DNA of 64,000 bases from Brachionus plicatilis (taxonomy: Eukaryota; Rotifera; Eurotatoria; Ploima; Brachionidae), in assembly GCA_010279815.1 (NCBI GenBank), contig QEOQ01000519.1:316171-380170 (forward strand), read 5' to 3'. Below are positions 1 to 10,384 of the stretch, piece after piece. A program made the translations under genes and the position numbers. Below the pieces are notes generated by a model that did no database searches, was not told the origin of the DNA, and saw only the letters and a program-made list of their open reading frames with translations. Within the stretch, counting starts at the first letter, position 1, and the number at the start of each line of letters is the position of its first letter.

Positions 1-713
1 GGGTTCTTTTTCCAACAAACACGCCCAAAGAGCTGCTAAAGGTGACCCGTTCTGAAGGCGGAAAACAAGCAGATGAAGGAATCACTTGGTTCAAAATTGT
101 TTATCCAAGAGTTAAGTCAAGCGCATGGCCTGAAGAGTTCAAGCCAATCGAGTGTGTTCAGGGCCCGGGAGAGACTATTTTTGTTCCCGGGGGTTGGTGG
201 CATGTTGTTCTCAATCTGGACTTGACCGTCGCTGTCACTCAAAACTACTGTTCTACACAAAATTTTCCTGTTGTATGGCACAAAACTATACGCGGACGAC
301 CTAAATTGGCAAAAAAATGGTACCGCACATTAAAAGTAAAAGAATTTAAACAATTTTTTTTCTATGAAAAATTTTTAAATGAATTAATTTAGAAAATAAG
401 GCCCGATCTTATAGAAGTAGCAGACAAAATTGATCCTAATATGGATATAGGTGTTCAGTCAGACAGTTCTTCGGACAGTTCGAGCAGTAGCAGTAGTGGT
501 AGTGAGAGTGAGAGTGAAAGTGAGTCCGAGTCGGACAAGAGTGATGAAGAGAATGTGAAATCGCCAAAAAAGTTAAAAAATTCGACTAATGCAATCTGCG
601 ATGTCGATCAATCGAATGCTAAAAAACGAAAAATTGAAAATGAACAAAATTGTGCCGTAAAAAATTCTATTCTTAACAGAGAACATAACAGTAATCGATG
701 TTATAAATCTTAG
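1..713 (+). CDS. JMJD6: JMJD6-type JmjC dioxygenase, 3' part
   Basis: C-terminal part of the JmjC Fe(II)/2-oxoglutarate oxygenase that hydroxylates lysines of splicing factors in the nucleus (arginine demethylation is also reported for the family). The frame is open from base 3 and the N-terminal half lies outside the window. Exon 1-335 carries the end of the JmjC domain, with [14 protein letters not shown] holding the distal iron-binding His, followed by [15 protein letters not shown], which is close to JMJD6. A 57-bp intron (336-392, gtaaaa...ttag, phase 0) leads to exon 393-713, which ends in a long Ser/Asp/Glu tract and a Lys-rich tail as in vertebrate JMJD6; the stop is at 711-713. An AATAAA lies at 729-734. 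The iron-binding His-x-Asp pair is upstream of the window, so activity cannot be judged. Confidence 0.93.
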
Positions 714-875
714 GGACAAAATTTATACAATAAAAAAGATTTATTTTTTAATTATTTTATTGTAATGTTAAACTCAAATAAAAATTAATTTTAATAATTC
801 TATTTTTATTCTTATTTTATTCTTCCTCGTTTTTCTAACAAAATATAATTTTGGATTAATAAGTATAAGGAGTAA

Positions 876-1095
876 TGTGAAATTTGAATACAAATTGAAC
901 AAAAACAAAACATCAATAAGATTTAAACTGACAGTTGATTTGATTAACTCAAAAAAAAAGAAAATAAATATTTTATTTCATGTAATAAAGTTTTTTGTAG
1001 TATGTTGCAGTTGAAGTATTTTTTTTAATATTTTTTATTAGCTTTAATTTTTATTCATCAAAAAAGGAAGAATTTGTGTTCAATTTGCATTAAAA
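876..1095. mobile_element. Worn copy of the 59822-60312 TIR element family
   Basis: The left end TGTGAAATTTGAATACAAAT followed by TGAACAAAAA, and the right end ...ATTTGTGTTCAATTTG, face each other and match the ends of the better-preserved element at 59822-60312. An internal TGTTGCAGTTGAAGTATTTT also resembles the element nested inside that copy. No target duplication is recognisable, so this is an old insertion. Confidence 0.5.
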
Positions 1096-1214
1096 ATTAT
1101 AAGGAAATTAAAAATACATTTGTCTATTTTTTTTTTATTTTTACTCTGAAGGAGCATTTGATCGGTACAATTATTCAATACAAAAAATTTAAACATCTCA
1201 AAATGACTTCTTAA

Positions 1215-1388
1215 CTCCAAACTACAAATAAGAAGACAGATAATAAAATTAAAAAAAACTTTAGCATATTCATAAAAAAGGAATCTCAGGGTAAATCCAG
1301 AGAATGCATTCTTGGGAATCCAAGTGAAGATACGCTAGAAGATGCTGAACCAAATCATTATTGTACAAATGGTTGCAGTAAAAAATAA
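1215..1388 (+). other. Orphan coding-like stretch without start codon
   Basis: A 57-codon frame, opened after a TAA at 1212 and ending in TAA at 1386-1388, with protein-like composition (for example KKESQGKSRECILGNPSED, and a Cys pair near the end). There is no ATG and I recognise no family. It could be a leftover exon, a transposon fragment or chance. Confidence 0.25.
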
Positions 1389-2475
1389 TACATTTGCTGT
1401 GTTTTTTTTAATTGTTCAATTTGTAATAAAAAAAATTATTTTTTTTTATATTTGAGATCAATTCATTTAATTATGTTAATTTTTATTTAATAAATTACAT
1501 TAGATTTAAATTAGATATTGTCATAATAATTTGTTATTTTTTAGTTCAATTTGTGGTGACTTTTATTAAATTTGTTATTGAAAAATATTAAGAGTATAAT
1601 TAAATTTTAATTACCAAAAAATTTGTTAAATCATTAGATTTTTGAAAAAAAATATAAAAAGATTCTTATTAAAAATCCCTGAAATTATTTGTTTTACAAT
1701 ACAATAAAAATCAAATTTAAATACTTTAAAAAATATAAAAAAAGAAAAGTCAAAAAGTAGAATAAGATAATATAAAATAATTTTAATAATTGTAAATAGT
1801 GATTTATTTTTTAATAATAAATACGGAATATCTAAAATCGATCTCAGAATTCTTTTCATAAAACTTTTCATTACCGCTCCTAAGTTTTATTAAGCTACAA
1901 AAAGTCAAGTTGTTTTAATTATTAAAAAAAATAATGAAGTCGTCTATTTAAATCTATTACTTAATTTTCTCATTATATATTTTTGTTATCTTTTAATTAC
2001 TAATAAAAAATAAACAAAAATAGATGAAATTATATTAACATGTTGTATTTTTGTTGTAATTATTTAAAAGCTTTGTGCGAAAATATTTTTTTACAAAAAT
2101 AAATAACATAAAAAATAATAACACAAATGATGCATGTTCAAAATTCATTTTTGATATGAATAAAAGGATGATTCAATTAAAGTTTTTCAAAAATGTAATC
2201 TATCAAAAAAATTTTCCTCTATAATCGATAATTATTTTAAAACATTAGTTTAAAATTTAAGTAAAGTAAATTAATTTTTTTTAACGAAATGACAATTTTT
2301 CAAATGTAAACCCTTTTAAAAGACTTCAAAACAGACACTTTAAGATAACAGTTGCAAATTTACATAGATAGCTGCAAAGTAAAATTATTAATGCAATATT
2401 TTTAAAATAAAAAAATGCGAAATATTTTTATATGATCATTAGGCATCTATTTACCGGCATCCTTAAAATGATACA

Positions 2476-3679
2476 ATGATCAATTTATTCAACTCCAAGT
2501 TGGTCAAAGAGGTGCAAAGCTCAAGTCCACAGCGAGACGGTTTCGAACTAGAAAATCTCATTGAAAACTCAGATAATAATTCCGACTTTTTCAAAAAGTA
2601 TTTCTATTAAACTACTTAACATCTATAAATGACAAAATTACAAACTAAGATTTAAATCAAATGGCTTTGTTTCCGATTCATTCATCAGACCTCCGGTGAC
2701 TATTCAAATAATGTTCAATGATCCAGTCAGAATTGAAAGTATAATTTTAGATGCTAAAGTAAATACTCAAAAATCAACTGGTTTTACCATTTCGAGTTCC
2801 ATTGAACCGATTTCCTCATTTACCTCAGCCAAAACCAGATCTGACATAAAGTTTTGCCAAATTGCAAAAATTTTAAATGACAAAACCCCCCAAAATAGTG
2901 TGTACGAATTTTTAAAAAAAGGACAAGATAATCAGAAAAATGAAAACATCAATAAGTGTTTTTTTAATACAAAATCATTAGATTATCTGAACCGTGTAAC
3001 TGCTTTACAAATAACTATCACTAGAACTCTGTCGAGTACCAGTCCGTGTATAAAATCAATTAAAATTTTTGGTCATTCTGAGAAAAGTACTGACTTACAA
3101 GAAAAAAAAACACCCGAACAACAATTAAAAAAAATACTGGTACCTGAAGAATTTATTGATGTGCTGACTAATGAAATGATGAGAATGCCAGTAAAACTAC
3201 CCAGTAATAAACACATTGATCAGTCAACCTTGGACAAGTATATTGCAGAGAAAAAGAAGAACAACGTTGAACCAAGTGATCCATTTACTTGTAAAAAATT
3301 TGATTCAAATTATAAACCGATTTTTGATGAAAAATTAAAATCAAAAATTGATAAATTTCTTTTTGATAACAGTGGTTGTGTGTTCGAGTTTGATTCAAGT
3401 GCAAATAAGAGTCAAATGGAAGTACCGGAAAAGAAATTGAAGCGAAAATATGAGGGACATAAAATGAACGCAGTAGATAATAAGAGAAGAAGAGACGATT
3501 CTAAATGTGATTCGTGCTTTAATGTCCAAAGCGAAGGTAAAATTGTATATAAATTAGAGACTTGTACTCACTTTTATTGTCGATTTTGTTTGACTAAGAT
3601 AAACAATAAATGTTTAATATGTAAAAAAGAGTTTAAAAATAGTGATGTTATTAATTTAGAAAGAAGTTTTCTAAAATAA
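2476..3679 (+). CDS. UBOX5: UBOX5/RNF37-like U-box and RING E3 ligase
   Basis: Probable nuclear E3 ubiquitin ligase with both a U-box and a C-terminal RING, the pairing characteristic of RNF37/UBOX5. Exon 1 is 2476-2597; a 52-bp intron (GT at 2598, AG at 2648-2649) in phase 2 leads to exon 2 at 2650-3679, giving 383 residues. The start was chosen because MINLF...DGFELENLI matches the family N-terminus and joins in frame to SNGFVSDSFIRPPV. The U-box spans about residues 204-274 (VPEEFIDVLTNEMMRMPVKL, then SDPFTCKKF). The RING is C3HC4: C327, C330, C346, H348, C351, C354, C362, C365. A Lys/Arg-rich stretch at about 304-324 could be a nuclear localisation signal. The protein is shorter than the human one (about 540 aa), mainly between U-box and RING. 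A possible poly(A) signal (aataaa) lies near 3700. Confidence 0.88.
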
Positions 3680-3895
3680 CTTTAAAAATAATCATTTTAA
3701 TAAATTTTTTTCAATAAGTTTCAAAATTAATGATTATAAAATAATAATTTAATAAGAATGAAAAATAATAAGACTTATATTCTTTAACTTCAAGATAATT
3801 ATAAATTAAAAATAAAAAAATTAATGATTATTAATTTATGAAATATGTATTTATTTATAAAAATAAGCTTAATTTTATTGCTTAATATTTCAAGT

Positions 3896-3967
3896 GGTTC
3901 TATGGTGTAACGGTTAGCACTCTGGACTTTGAATCCAGCGATCCGAGTTCAAATCTCGGTAGAACCT
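3896..3967 (+). tRNA. tRNA-Gln: tRNA-Gln(UUG)
   Basis: A 72-nt cloverleaf without intron: acceptor stem GGTTCTA/TAGAACC with T as discriminator, D arm GTGTAACGGTTAGCAC, anticodon stem CTGGA/TCCAG around loop CTTTGAA (anticodon TTG), and T arm CCGAG-TTCAAAT-CTCGG. CCA is not encoded. Both internal Pol III boxes look intact, and a T-run follows within a few bases and can serve as terminator. Confidence 0.96.
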
Positions 3968-4108
3968 TTCAATTTTTTTAAAAAAATAATTAAATCAAAT
4001 GGTCAACAAAGTTTCGATTTGCTTCAATAGTTTTTGTCCTATATTTTTTATCAATTTTTTATCTTTAAAATATTTTCTTATTTCAAAATTTATTTAAATT
4101 CAATTGTA

Positions 4109-4180
4109 GGTTCTATGGTGTAACGGTTAGCACTCTGGACTTTGAATCCAGCGATCCGAGTTCAAATCTCGGTAGAACCT
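4109..4180 (+). tRNA. tRNA-Gln: tRNA-Gln(UUG)
   Basis: Identical in sequence to the copy at 3896, with anticodon TTG; a T-rich tract follows the gene. It is the second gene of the left arm of the inverted duplication. Confidence 0.96.
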
Positions 4181-4700
4181 TTCGAATTTTTTAAAATTTT
4201 TAATCTAAATAAAAAATTTGATCTTTTTTAAAAGAAAAATTTTAAGAAAGGTTTTTTTCAATGAATATAGCACGATACCTTGAAACTAGAGTATTACTAA
4301 ATAATAGTCGATTCCGGGATTTAACTTCCCAAATTTTTACACCTTTTTATTATATTAACATAAATATTTGTTTCAGCATAATAATTTAGGAAGGAGAAAA
4401 AAATTTATATTTATTTTTCTTAATATTAAGCTCTAAAATCTCATTTTATCTTAAAAAAAAATCAAAAATCATAACAGTAATTAAAAATCAGAGTTTTTTT
4501 TTCAATTCATTTGCAGTTTAAAATTTAATAATCAAAGTAAGTCAATCTGGCTTTAAAACCTTAGATTTGATAGCAATATAAGCAATTTATTATAAAAAAA
4601 AATTGTTTAAATATAAAAATAAAGTTAAAAGAATAAAAATATGCATTAGTAAATAAAAATTAAATTTTATTGATATGTAAAATTAGTTTTGCAATAACAA

Positions 4701-4772
4701 GGTTCTATGGTGTAACGGTTAGCACTCTGGACTTTGAATCCAGCGATCCGAGTTCAAATCTCGGTAGAACCT
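4701..4772 (+). tRNA. tRNA-Gln: tRNA-Gln(UUG)
   Basis: Identical in sequence to the 3896 copy. A run of nine T shortly after the 3' end can terminate Pol III. The 5' flank CAATAACAA is shared with the minus-strand copy at 6225-6296. Confidence 0.96.
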
Positions 4773-5304
4773 TTCGAATTTTTTTTTGTTTAATTCCAAT
4801 TCTAAATTTTATTAATAGGTATTTGTTCAATAGAGATTACTCTTTGCTCAAGCATTCATATCTTCTATAGCTGTTTCTGTCGTTATGCATTTCATTCAAA
4901 ACCAAATTTATCTTTTTCAATGATGGTTTTAACTTATTTTTTGTATAAAAAGCAGTCAAATATTTAATTTAAGAAAAAATCAAAATAAAAATAAAAAATA
5001 ATGTGAATACGACAGCCATTTTTTCTAAATTAAATCAAAATTTTTTTTAAATTCTTTATTTCTAGTTTTAATTTAATATTTCTAGTTTTTCGGTCAGTTT
5101 TTCTAATCAAATTTCAAATTTCTTAAGAATTCTTAACTAGTTTTACAGATGGTAGAATTTAGAGATGAATTTTTATAAAAAGCTGGTTTTAAAAGAAAAA
5201 ATTTATTTATTTAAAAAAATTTAAACATATCTCAAAAATCTTTAATTAGATCAGCACTCAATTTTCTTTATAAAAATGATTAATTTAGCAAATTTTTCTA
5301 TTTA

Positions 5305-5515
5305 CAGTACAAATTTAAACTTAACTTGTACGCATTTTGTTCTTCGACTCTTCCTCGACTCTTTCTTTTCTTAAACTCTTCCTTTCCTCGACTATTCCTT
5401 TCTTCAACTCTTAGGAAAGGAAAGGCAAAGTTGAGGAAAGGAAGAGTTGAGGAAGAGGAAAAGTCGAGGAAGAGTTGAGGAAAAGAAATGTACAAGTTAG
5501 TTTTAAATTGCACTG
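5305..5515. mobile_element. Palindromic Tc1/mariner-like MITE
   Basis: A 211-bp element that is inverted over most of its length. The ends are CAGTACAAATTTAAAC and, on the other strand, CAGTGCAATTTAAAAC; both continue to TAACTTGTAC. It is flanked by TA on both sides (5303-5304, 5516-5517), as expected for Tc1/mariner integration. The interior is built of purine-rich GAGGAAGAGTT-like words on one arm and their complement on the other. It has no coding capacity. Confidence 0.7.
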
Positions 5516-5543
5516 TAGTTTAAAAAAATTTAAAAAATTCGAA

Positions 5544-5615
5544 AGGTTCTACCGAGATTTGAACTCGGATCGCTGGATTCAAAGTCCAGAGTGCTAACCG
5601 TTACACCATAGAACC
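5544..5615 (-). tRNA. tRNA-Gln: tRNA-Gln(UUG)
   Basis: Reverse-complement copy with the same 72-nt sequence and anticodon TTG. It is the partner of the 4109 gene in the inverted duplication, with the same flanking AATT-rich DNA. Confidence 0.96.
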
Positions 5616-5756
5616 TACAATTGAATTTAAATAAATTTTGAAATAAGAAAATATTTTATGGATAAAAAAAATTGGTAAAAAATATAGGACAAAAACTATT
5701 GAAGCAAATCGAAAGTTTGGTGACCATTTGATTTAATTATTTTTAAAAAAATTGAA

Positions 5757-5828
5757 AGGTTCTACCGAGATTTGAACTCGGATCGCTGGATTCAAAGTCC
5801 AGAGTGCTAACCGTTACACCATAGAACC
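5757..5828 (-). tRNA. tRNA-Gln: tRNA-Gln(UUG)
   Basis: Same sequence as the others, anticodon TTG. It is the partner of the 3896 gene in the inverted duplication and shares its AAGT 5' flank. Confidence 0.96.
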
Positions 5829-6224
5829 ACTTATCTTAAATTAAATATTTCACTAATTTTATTTTTTTTATTAAATTAATCAAAAATAAGGTTTTATCAT
5901 TTCTTATAGTTGTTTTACTCAGGCCTTTGCAAAATTATGTAAAATTCTCATTTAATGAGTAAAGAATTACATAAAAAAAAATTTTAAATCAAATGTCAAA
6001 CTATTTAAATTAAGAAATTAAATTTTCAGCGGATCCATGCAATTAAGCAAATATCTAAATTACATTAAATATCTAACTTCTTTTAATGTATGAAACAAAA
6101 TTTAAAAACATAATTTTGACGTTGATTTAGCACTAAACTCAGTGTAGTGGACAGTTTTACATATCATAATTGAATACTTTAGATAGATGAATTACTTTTT
6201 ATGAAATTCAGAAAAAAATCTGAA

Positions 6225-6296
6225 AGGTTCTACCGATATTTGAACTCGGATCGCTGGATTCAAAGTCCAGAGTGCTAACCGTTACACCATAGAACC
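6225..6296 (-). tRNA. tRNA-Gln: tRNA-Gln(UUG), T-stem variant, possibly inactive
   Basis: Differs from the other five copies by one base: the T arm reads CCGAG-TTCAAAT-ATCGG instead of ...CTCGG. This replaces the conserved G53-C61 closing pair of the T stem with a G-A mismatch, and it also falls in the Pol III B box. The rest of the cloverleaf is intact. It may be a decaying copy. Confidence 0.85.
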
Positions 6297-6646
6297 TTGT
6301 TATTGAAAATAATTTTTTTTTCAAGAATTTAGTTAATTTGGCCATGATTTTGTCAAAAATTTCAACTAAAATAAGAAGTAACTTGTGCACTTATTTTATT
6401 TTTAAAATTCAAAATGGTATCCTGCATCCAAGCAATTGTTTTTTTGTTTTAAAAATAATAATTAACAGAAAAAAATTTCAACCATTTCTTGTGATTTTTT
6501 ATTTTTTTGAATATTATCATAAGCAACAAATTTAGTTTAATCATGTGATTGATTCATCAAAAAAACTCAATAAAGCATTTTTCTAACTAAGCTAAACATT
6601 TAAAAATTTAACTCAAAATTATTTAGATTCATATTTTAATATTACA

Positions 6647-7822
6647 ATGTTTATAAGGCTTTTTTTTTCGTTTTTTGTCTCATTTGCTCTTTTCAATTCA
6701 ATTCGGACCGACAGACAAGTCAGCGTCCTTTGGAATCCGGAATGCTCCGATCCTAGATGCAAAGAGCCCAGCGAAAATGGTTCATTTGTCAATCTTGTCT
6801 ATGTTAAACTTACTGGTCAAAGCGATATTGTCCACTTGATGTACAGTAATATTCAATCGTTTACAATAATGATTTTCAAAACAAGTCCAAACGCCAAATT
6901 AATCTTAAATTGGGAAAAATTGCTTTCACAAAATTCTACCATCATGAAAGATTCAATTAAATTCAGTGAAAAACCAATTGATTTCGGCGGATATGAAATA
7001 CCATCGATATTTGAGTTTATTGATTACAATGGCAATGCTGATATGAGGAAATCAAATGAGACATATACTTATTTGACAAGAGACTTATGTTGGAAAAAGT
7101 TTGTGTCAAACGAATCAGCAGGTGTCTTAGAGGCTTTTGTACCAAACATGAATGGTAGTTATAAATTTTTGATTAATTATCCAGGCAAAGAGGAACGAAT
7201 CAAAGTTTTGCCACATCTTCTGCTCAAGCCAGAGTCAAGCTCGGTTGAATTTCAAATTGATTCTGTTGCGCCAAAATCCAAATACTCTAAATTTGGAACG
7301 AATATAGTTTTTTTGACAGATTCCATTGATCTTTCAGTTTCTTCAAAGAGAACAATTGATGATGAATATACACCAGGTACTTTTCGGTTGTGGAATGCTC
7401 AAACATTGGATAATGCTAAAAAGTCGCGCAACTATCTTCAATGGAAGCCGATTTTTTATTATTCAGACCCTAAAAGCTTGGAAAACAGTACCATTACACA
7501 ACAATATGACTCAAGATCAAATGATGAATTTTCTAGCGGATTGGGACAAGTTTTTTATGGAGAGAAAAAATCGTTTACTTCAATGAATATTTCGTTTGGC
7601 TTAGAGGGTAATATCAAAGACGGTTACTTTTATAAGCAGACCAATTTTTCTTCATGGGCATTTTCTGTCGGCTTAGGAGCTGCACCTGATGAAAAGATGT
7701 CGCCCGTAGTCACTTTGGTTATCTTTATTGGTTTTGGTCTTCCAGCATTAGCTATTGTTATCGGTCTATTGGTAATGCTTGTCAAAAAAATTAAAGGCAG
7801 AAGTCAATATAATTCATTGTAG
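6647..7822 (+). CDS. GLMP: Glycosylated lysosomal membrane protein (NCU-G1/GLMP)
   Basis: Single-exon 391-residue type I lysosomal membrane protein; in mammals GLMP is a heavily glycosylated partner that stabilises the transporter MFSD1. An N-terminal hydrophobic signal peptide (about 1-20, MFIRLFFSFFVSFALFNSIR) is followed by a luminal domain with many N-x-S/T sites and the family-diagnostic TIDDEYTPGTFRLW stretch near residue 240. One membrane span lies at about 353-377, then a short basic tail ending in YNSL, a Y-x-x-phi lysosomal sorting signal at the position used in the family. Length is close to human GLMP (about 406). An AATAAA occurs about 130 bp past the stop. No introns, unlike most neighbours. 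Confidence 0.9.
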   Translation: MFIRLFFSFFVSFALFNSIRTDRQVSVLWNPECSDPRCKEPSENGSFVNLVYVKLTGQSDIVHLMYSNIQSFTIMIFKTSPNAKLILNWEKLLSQNSTIMKDSIKFSEKPIDFGGYEIPSIFEFIDYNGNADMRKSNETYTYLTRDLCWKKFVSNESAGVLEAFVPNMNGSYKFLINYPGKEERIKVLPHLLLKPESSSVEFQIDSVAPKSKYSKFGTNIVFLTDSIDLSVSSKRTIDDEYTPGTFRLWNAQTLDNAKKSRNYLQWKPIFYYSDPKSLENSTITQQYDSRSNDEFSSGLGQVFYGEKKSFTSMNISFGLEGNIKDGYFYKQTNFSSWAFSVGLGAAPDEKMSPVVTLVIFIGFGLPALAIVIGLLVMLVKKIKGRSQYNSL

Positions 7823-8286
7823 TGCAAATTTTGAAAATTAATTATTTTTTTCAAATATAATATAATCCTTAATTTACAAAGATGTTAAATTTTCTCGTTC
7901 ACAAACGAAAATTCATTTATTTAATCTAAATAACAAAAATTGTATCAACAAATTTAATAAACTGTTATATCGATTTATTAAATAAAAAAATTTAATTAAA
8001 ATTTATTTTGCATTTTAATTTTTACTGAGTTCAAAATTTTACCACAACAAAATAAACTGGTTTACAAATATTATTATTATTATTATTAATATTAATTTCT
8101 AAGGCTCAGGCCACCACATGAGTCACTTTCGATACGCTGTAAAATAAAGCGTATTGTTATCCATTATAGAAGAGAAAGAGTTTGTACATATTTAAATAAA
8201 AAAATTTTAAAAATATCTCATTTTGAAAAGAAATAAAGATAATACAAAAAAGAAGAGTTTTATATACAATTCCATAGCAAAAAAAA
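7823..8286. other. Intergenic, with ATT microsatellite
   Basis: GLMP 3' flank. A short run of ATT/ATTA units lies at about 8069-8095. The last 200 bp may be the 3' untranslated part of the adjoining LINE fragment, because this DNA is less AT-biased (for example GGCTCAGGCCACCACATGAG), but nothing proves it. Confidence 0.5.
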
Positions 8287-9070
8287 TTATCGATCAAATC
8301 TTGTAATTTCAATATTTTGTGATAAGGGCTTTTTTGGGATATCAGCTCTATTTTTAAAGCTAAAAATTTCTTGTATTTTTAATACGAGGCTGTCTTCTTT
8401 TGATGCTCTTGAATCAGTCTTGACCATGTATTTGTATACGTAACAGACTTCCCCTCGTTCCAGTGAGTTGTCTTCGCCAGCAAAACGCATAAGCTCATCT
8501 ATTTCAGATACAAAACTTTTTGCTACTTCTATTGTATCAGTGAATCTAAGGGTCCCTCTGATGTATCCGTTTCGATTGAGTCTCTCATTGAAGTCACATT
8601 TTAAAGTATTGAGGGGGGTAATGGCTGGTTCGATATTAAGTGCAAGAAGCAATTCAGTGGTTTTACAGCTTTTTGGTATTCTAATAATCTTCTTAATGAC
8701 ATTGACTTTTATTCGCTTTATCTTCAGTTTCTCAGTCCACAAGTTGAAATTATCTAATCCGGAAAAAAGAATCGGTCTTAGGTACGTCTTTTATAGATGT
8801 CCTTTCATATTTGGGTGTATAACATCACTAACGATTCCAAGGACTTTAAATTTGGCCCAAGAAGCAAAAACAGCATTTTTCCTTTTGCTAATATTCTCAA
8901 AGTCTTTAACATCATCAGTGAGTGTGACCCCTAAATATTCCATAGATTTAAATGTTGCTTGATATAATTTGATGTTTTCTTGTCAGAGATCATGCCTTAT
9001 CTCATCTGCGCTTCTGTAAACTTTTAAGTTAAAAACCATGTACATAGTCTTCTCGGGGTTAAAAGTTGTT
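8287..9070 (-). pseudogene. Decayed non-LTR retrotransposon reverse transcriptase fragment
   Basis: Read on the minus strand from about 9070 down, the frame gives FNPEKTMYMVFNL, then SMEYLGVTLTDDVKDFENIS, then KTYLRPILFSGLDNF and KKIIRIPKSCKTTELLLAL. This is the order seen after the catalytic site in LINE reverse transcriptases: a thumb region with the YLG-type motif and the conserved YL.PI..G segment. Two in-frame stops (after RHDL and after KGHL) interrupt it, and the catalytic FADD region and endonuclease are absent. Only the last 151 codons (8287-8742) remain open. A dead 5'-truncated LINE copy; the clade cannot be assigned by eye. Confidence 0.75.
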
Positions 9071-9087
9071 TCGTTCAGTGTCCCATT

Positions 9088-9626
9088 ATGTGACCAGTAA
9101 TAAAGAATTTTAAAAATAAAATTTTTTTTATTTTATTATTTTCGTAACCAGTTTTAAAAATTTTTGTGACCATTATGTAAAATTTATTTAAAATAATTAA
9201 TTTCAAAAAAAAATAGAAACCACTCCTTATGAATCTCTGGGATGTTTTACTTGACACTACGCTTTTCCATTAATCTACCGCACTCTGGACATGCTATCAG
9301 GTTTGTATGTTTGTTTAGGGATCTTTTTCAGCAAAATGGATTTTTTGAAAAGTAGTTGGAACTTCTGATGCAATTTTTGAAAACTTCTCTAACTTGTTCG
9401 TTGTTAAATTTATTTTACGTTTATTAGTGGCTTAATTAATCTCTTCGACATATTCTTCTTTCTAATCTTTCTAATAAAGTTGTAATTTCAAATTATTGTA
9501 TTTACATTAAAATTCCAATTAGTTACTATATTACAAATTTATGTGAAAAACTTCAAAATTTTAGTGACCAATATCTTTATTTATGTGACTTGGTTAAAAT
9601 CAGAAAAAAAAATTTACTGGTCACAT
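9088..9626. mobile_element. Non-coding TIR element (ATGTGACCAGTAA ends)
   Basis: ATGTGACCAGTAA at 9088-9100 is repeated in perfect inverse as TTACTGGTCACAT at 9614-9626, and related GTGACC/GGTCAC words recur inside each arm. This looks like a small non-autonomous DNA transposon abutting the LINE fragment. I see no clear target duplication. Small open frames inside it are not convincing genes. Confidence 0.5.
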
Positions 9627-10007
9627 GTAAATGAAGTCGATGAGATATTAATAAGTCCCAAAAGAAATCCCTGTGTATGCTATCGGGAGAATGAAGTTGG
9701 GAGCAATTTTTACTTGGGGCAGAGCAATTTATCTTAAATTGTATAAATTCCGATTAAAATATGATAACTTAACGAAATTTTAGAATATTTTAAATCTTAA
9801 CAAAATTTGTTAATTATTTTAAAAAATTCTATTCTTCGCAAATTATCACAAATCTTTTTTCGCAACCCCCCTCATATATTTTGCAAGCAGAATTTTTGTT
9901 TTTATTTTTGCTCTTTGAGGTATCTTGTTATTGTTACGTATTAAAATAAAGTTAAAAGTTTAAAAAAAAAATTTTAACTGCATCAATATTCATTATTTTA
10001 CTTTATG
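9627..10007. other. Intergenic, nothing recognised
   Basis: Mostly AT-rich. The first 100 bp past the TIR element are less biased and could be the remnant of another transposon, but no frame or repeat supports it. Confidence 0.5.
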
Positions 10008-10384
10008 CCCTTGTTTGATATTGCAGCCTCATAACTCGATACACAACTTTGGCGAAGATAGACAATAAATACCATCTCGTCCATGTTTTTTCACTAAGTT
10101 AAAAATAAAATAATAATTTCTTCAATTTCTCCTAGTTTTCACATTATAGCGCTGGAGCAAATTTAAAATTCAAAAAAATAGTTTTTATTTTTCACAAAAA
10201 AATTCAAGCTTTAATTCCGCATTAATTTTAAAAAACTTTATTTTAATGTGGACTCAATACTAAAAATACATCTTTAGAGCATGCTGCGTAAGTTAAGAAT
10301 GTTTAAACATGGACGAGATGGTATTTATTGCCTTCTGTGGCAAAGTTGCGTTTCGAGTCATGAGACTGAAATATCAAACAAGGG
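10008..10384. mobile_element. MITE with about 80-bp terminal inverted repeats
   Basis: The left end CCCTTGTTTGATATTGCAGC continues through CTCATAACTCGATAC...CAATAAATACCATCTCGTCC. The right end, read in reverse complement, gives CCCTTGTTTGATATTTCAGT and runs on with about 80% identity for roughly 80 bp. The 377-bp element has an AT-rich centre and no coding potential. No target duplication is obvious, so the superfamily is open. Confidence 0.75.

Larger units (their letters stand above)
714..2475. other. AT-rich intergenic region
   Basis: JMJD6 3' flank and UBOX5 upstream region. It holds a worn TIR element (876-1095) and an orphan coding-like stretch (1215-1388). The only other long open frame, on the minus strand at 1626-1871, is Phe/Ile/Lys-rich low-complexity translation of AT-rich DNA and is not supported as a gene. 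No clear promoter element is visible. Confidence 0.7.
3893..5831. repeat. Inverted duplication carrying two tRNA-Gln genes per arm
   Basis: The segment from about 3893 to 4195, with two tRNA genes and the 141-bp spacer between them, recurs in reverse complement at about 5530-5831 with few differences; spacer wording such as ATATAGGACAAAAACTATTG on the right pairs with the left spacer. The outer pair of tRNAs (4701 and 6225) also share the short 5' flank CAATAACAA, but their order breaks simple mirror symmetry: on + the order is A-B-C, and on - it is C'-A'-B'. Confidence 0.85.
4181..6646. other. Spacers around the tRNA-Gln cluster
   Basis: AT-rich DNA between and beyond the tRNA genes. Apart from the tRNAs, the inverted duplication and the palindromic element at 5305-5515, nothing is supported. 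The short open frames that cross tRNA genes are chance translations. Confidence 0.7.

Noticed and set aside
8468..8962. 164-codon plus-strand frame
   Set aside because: It is the complement of the LINE reverse transcriptase fragment, whose minus-strand reading has clear RT similarity.
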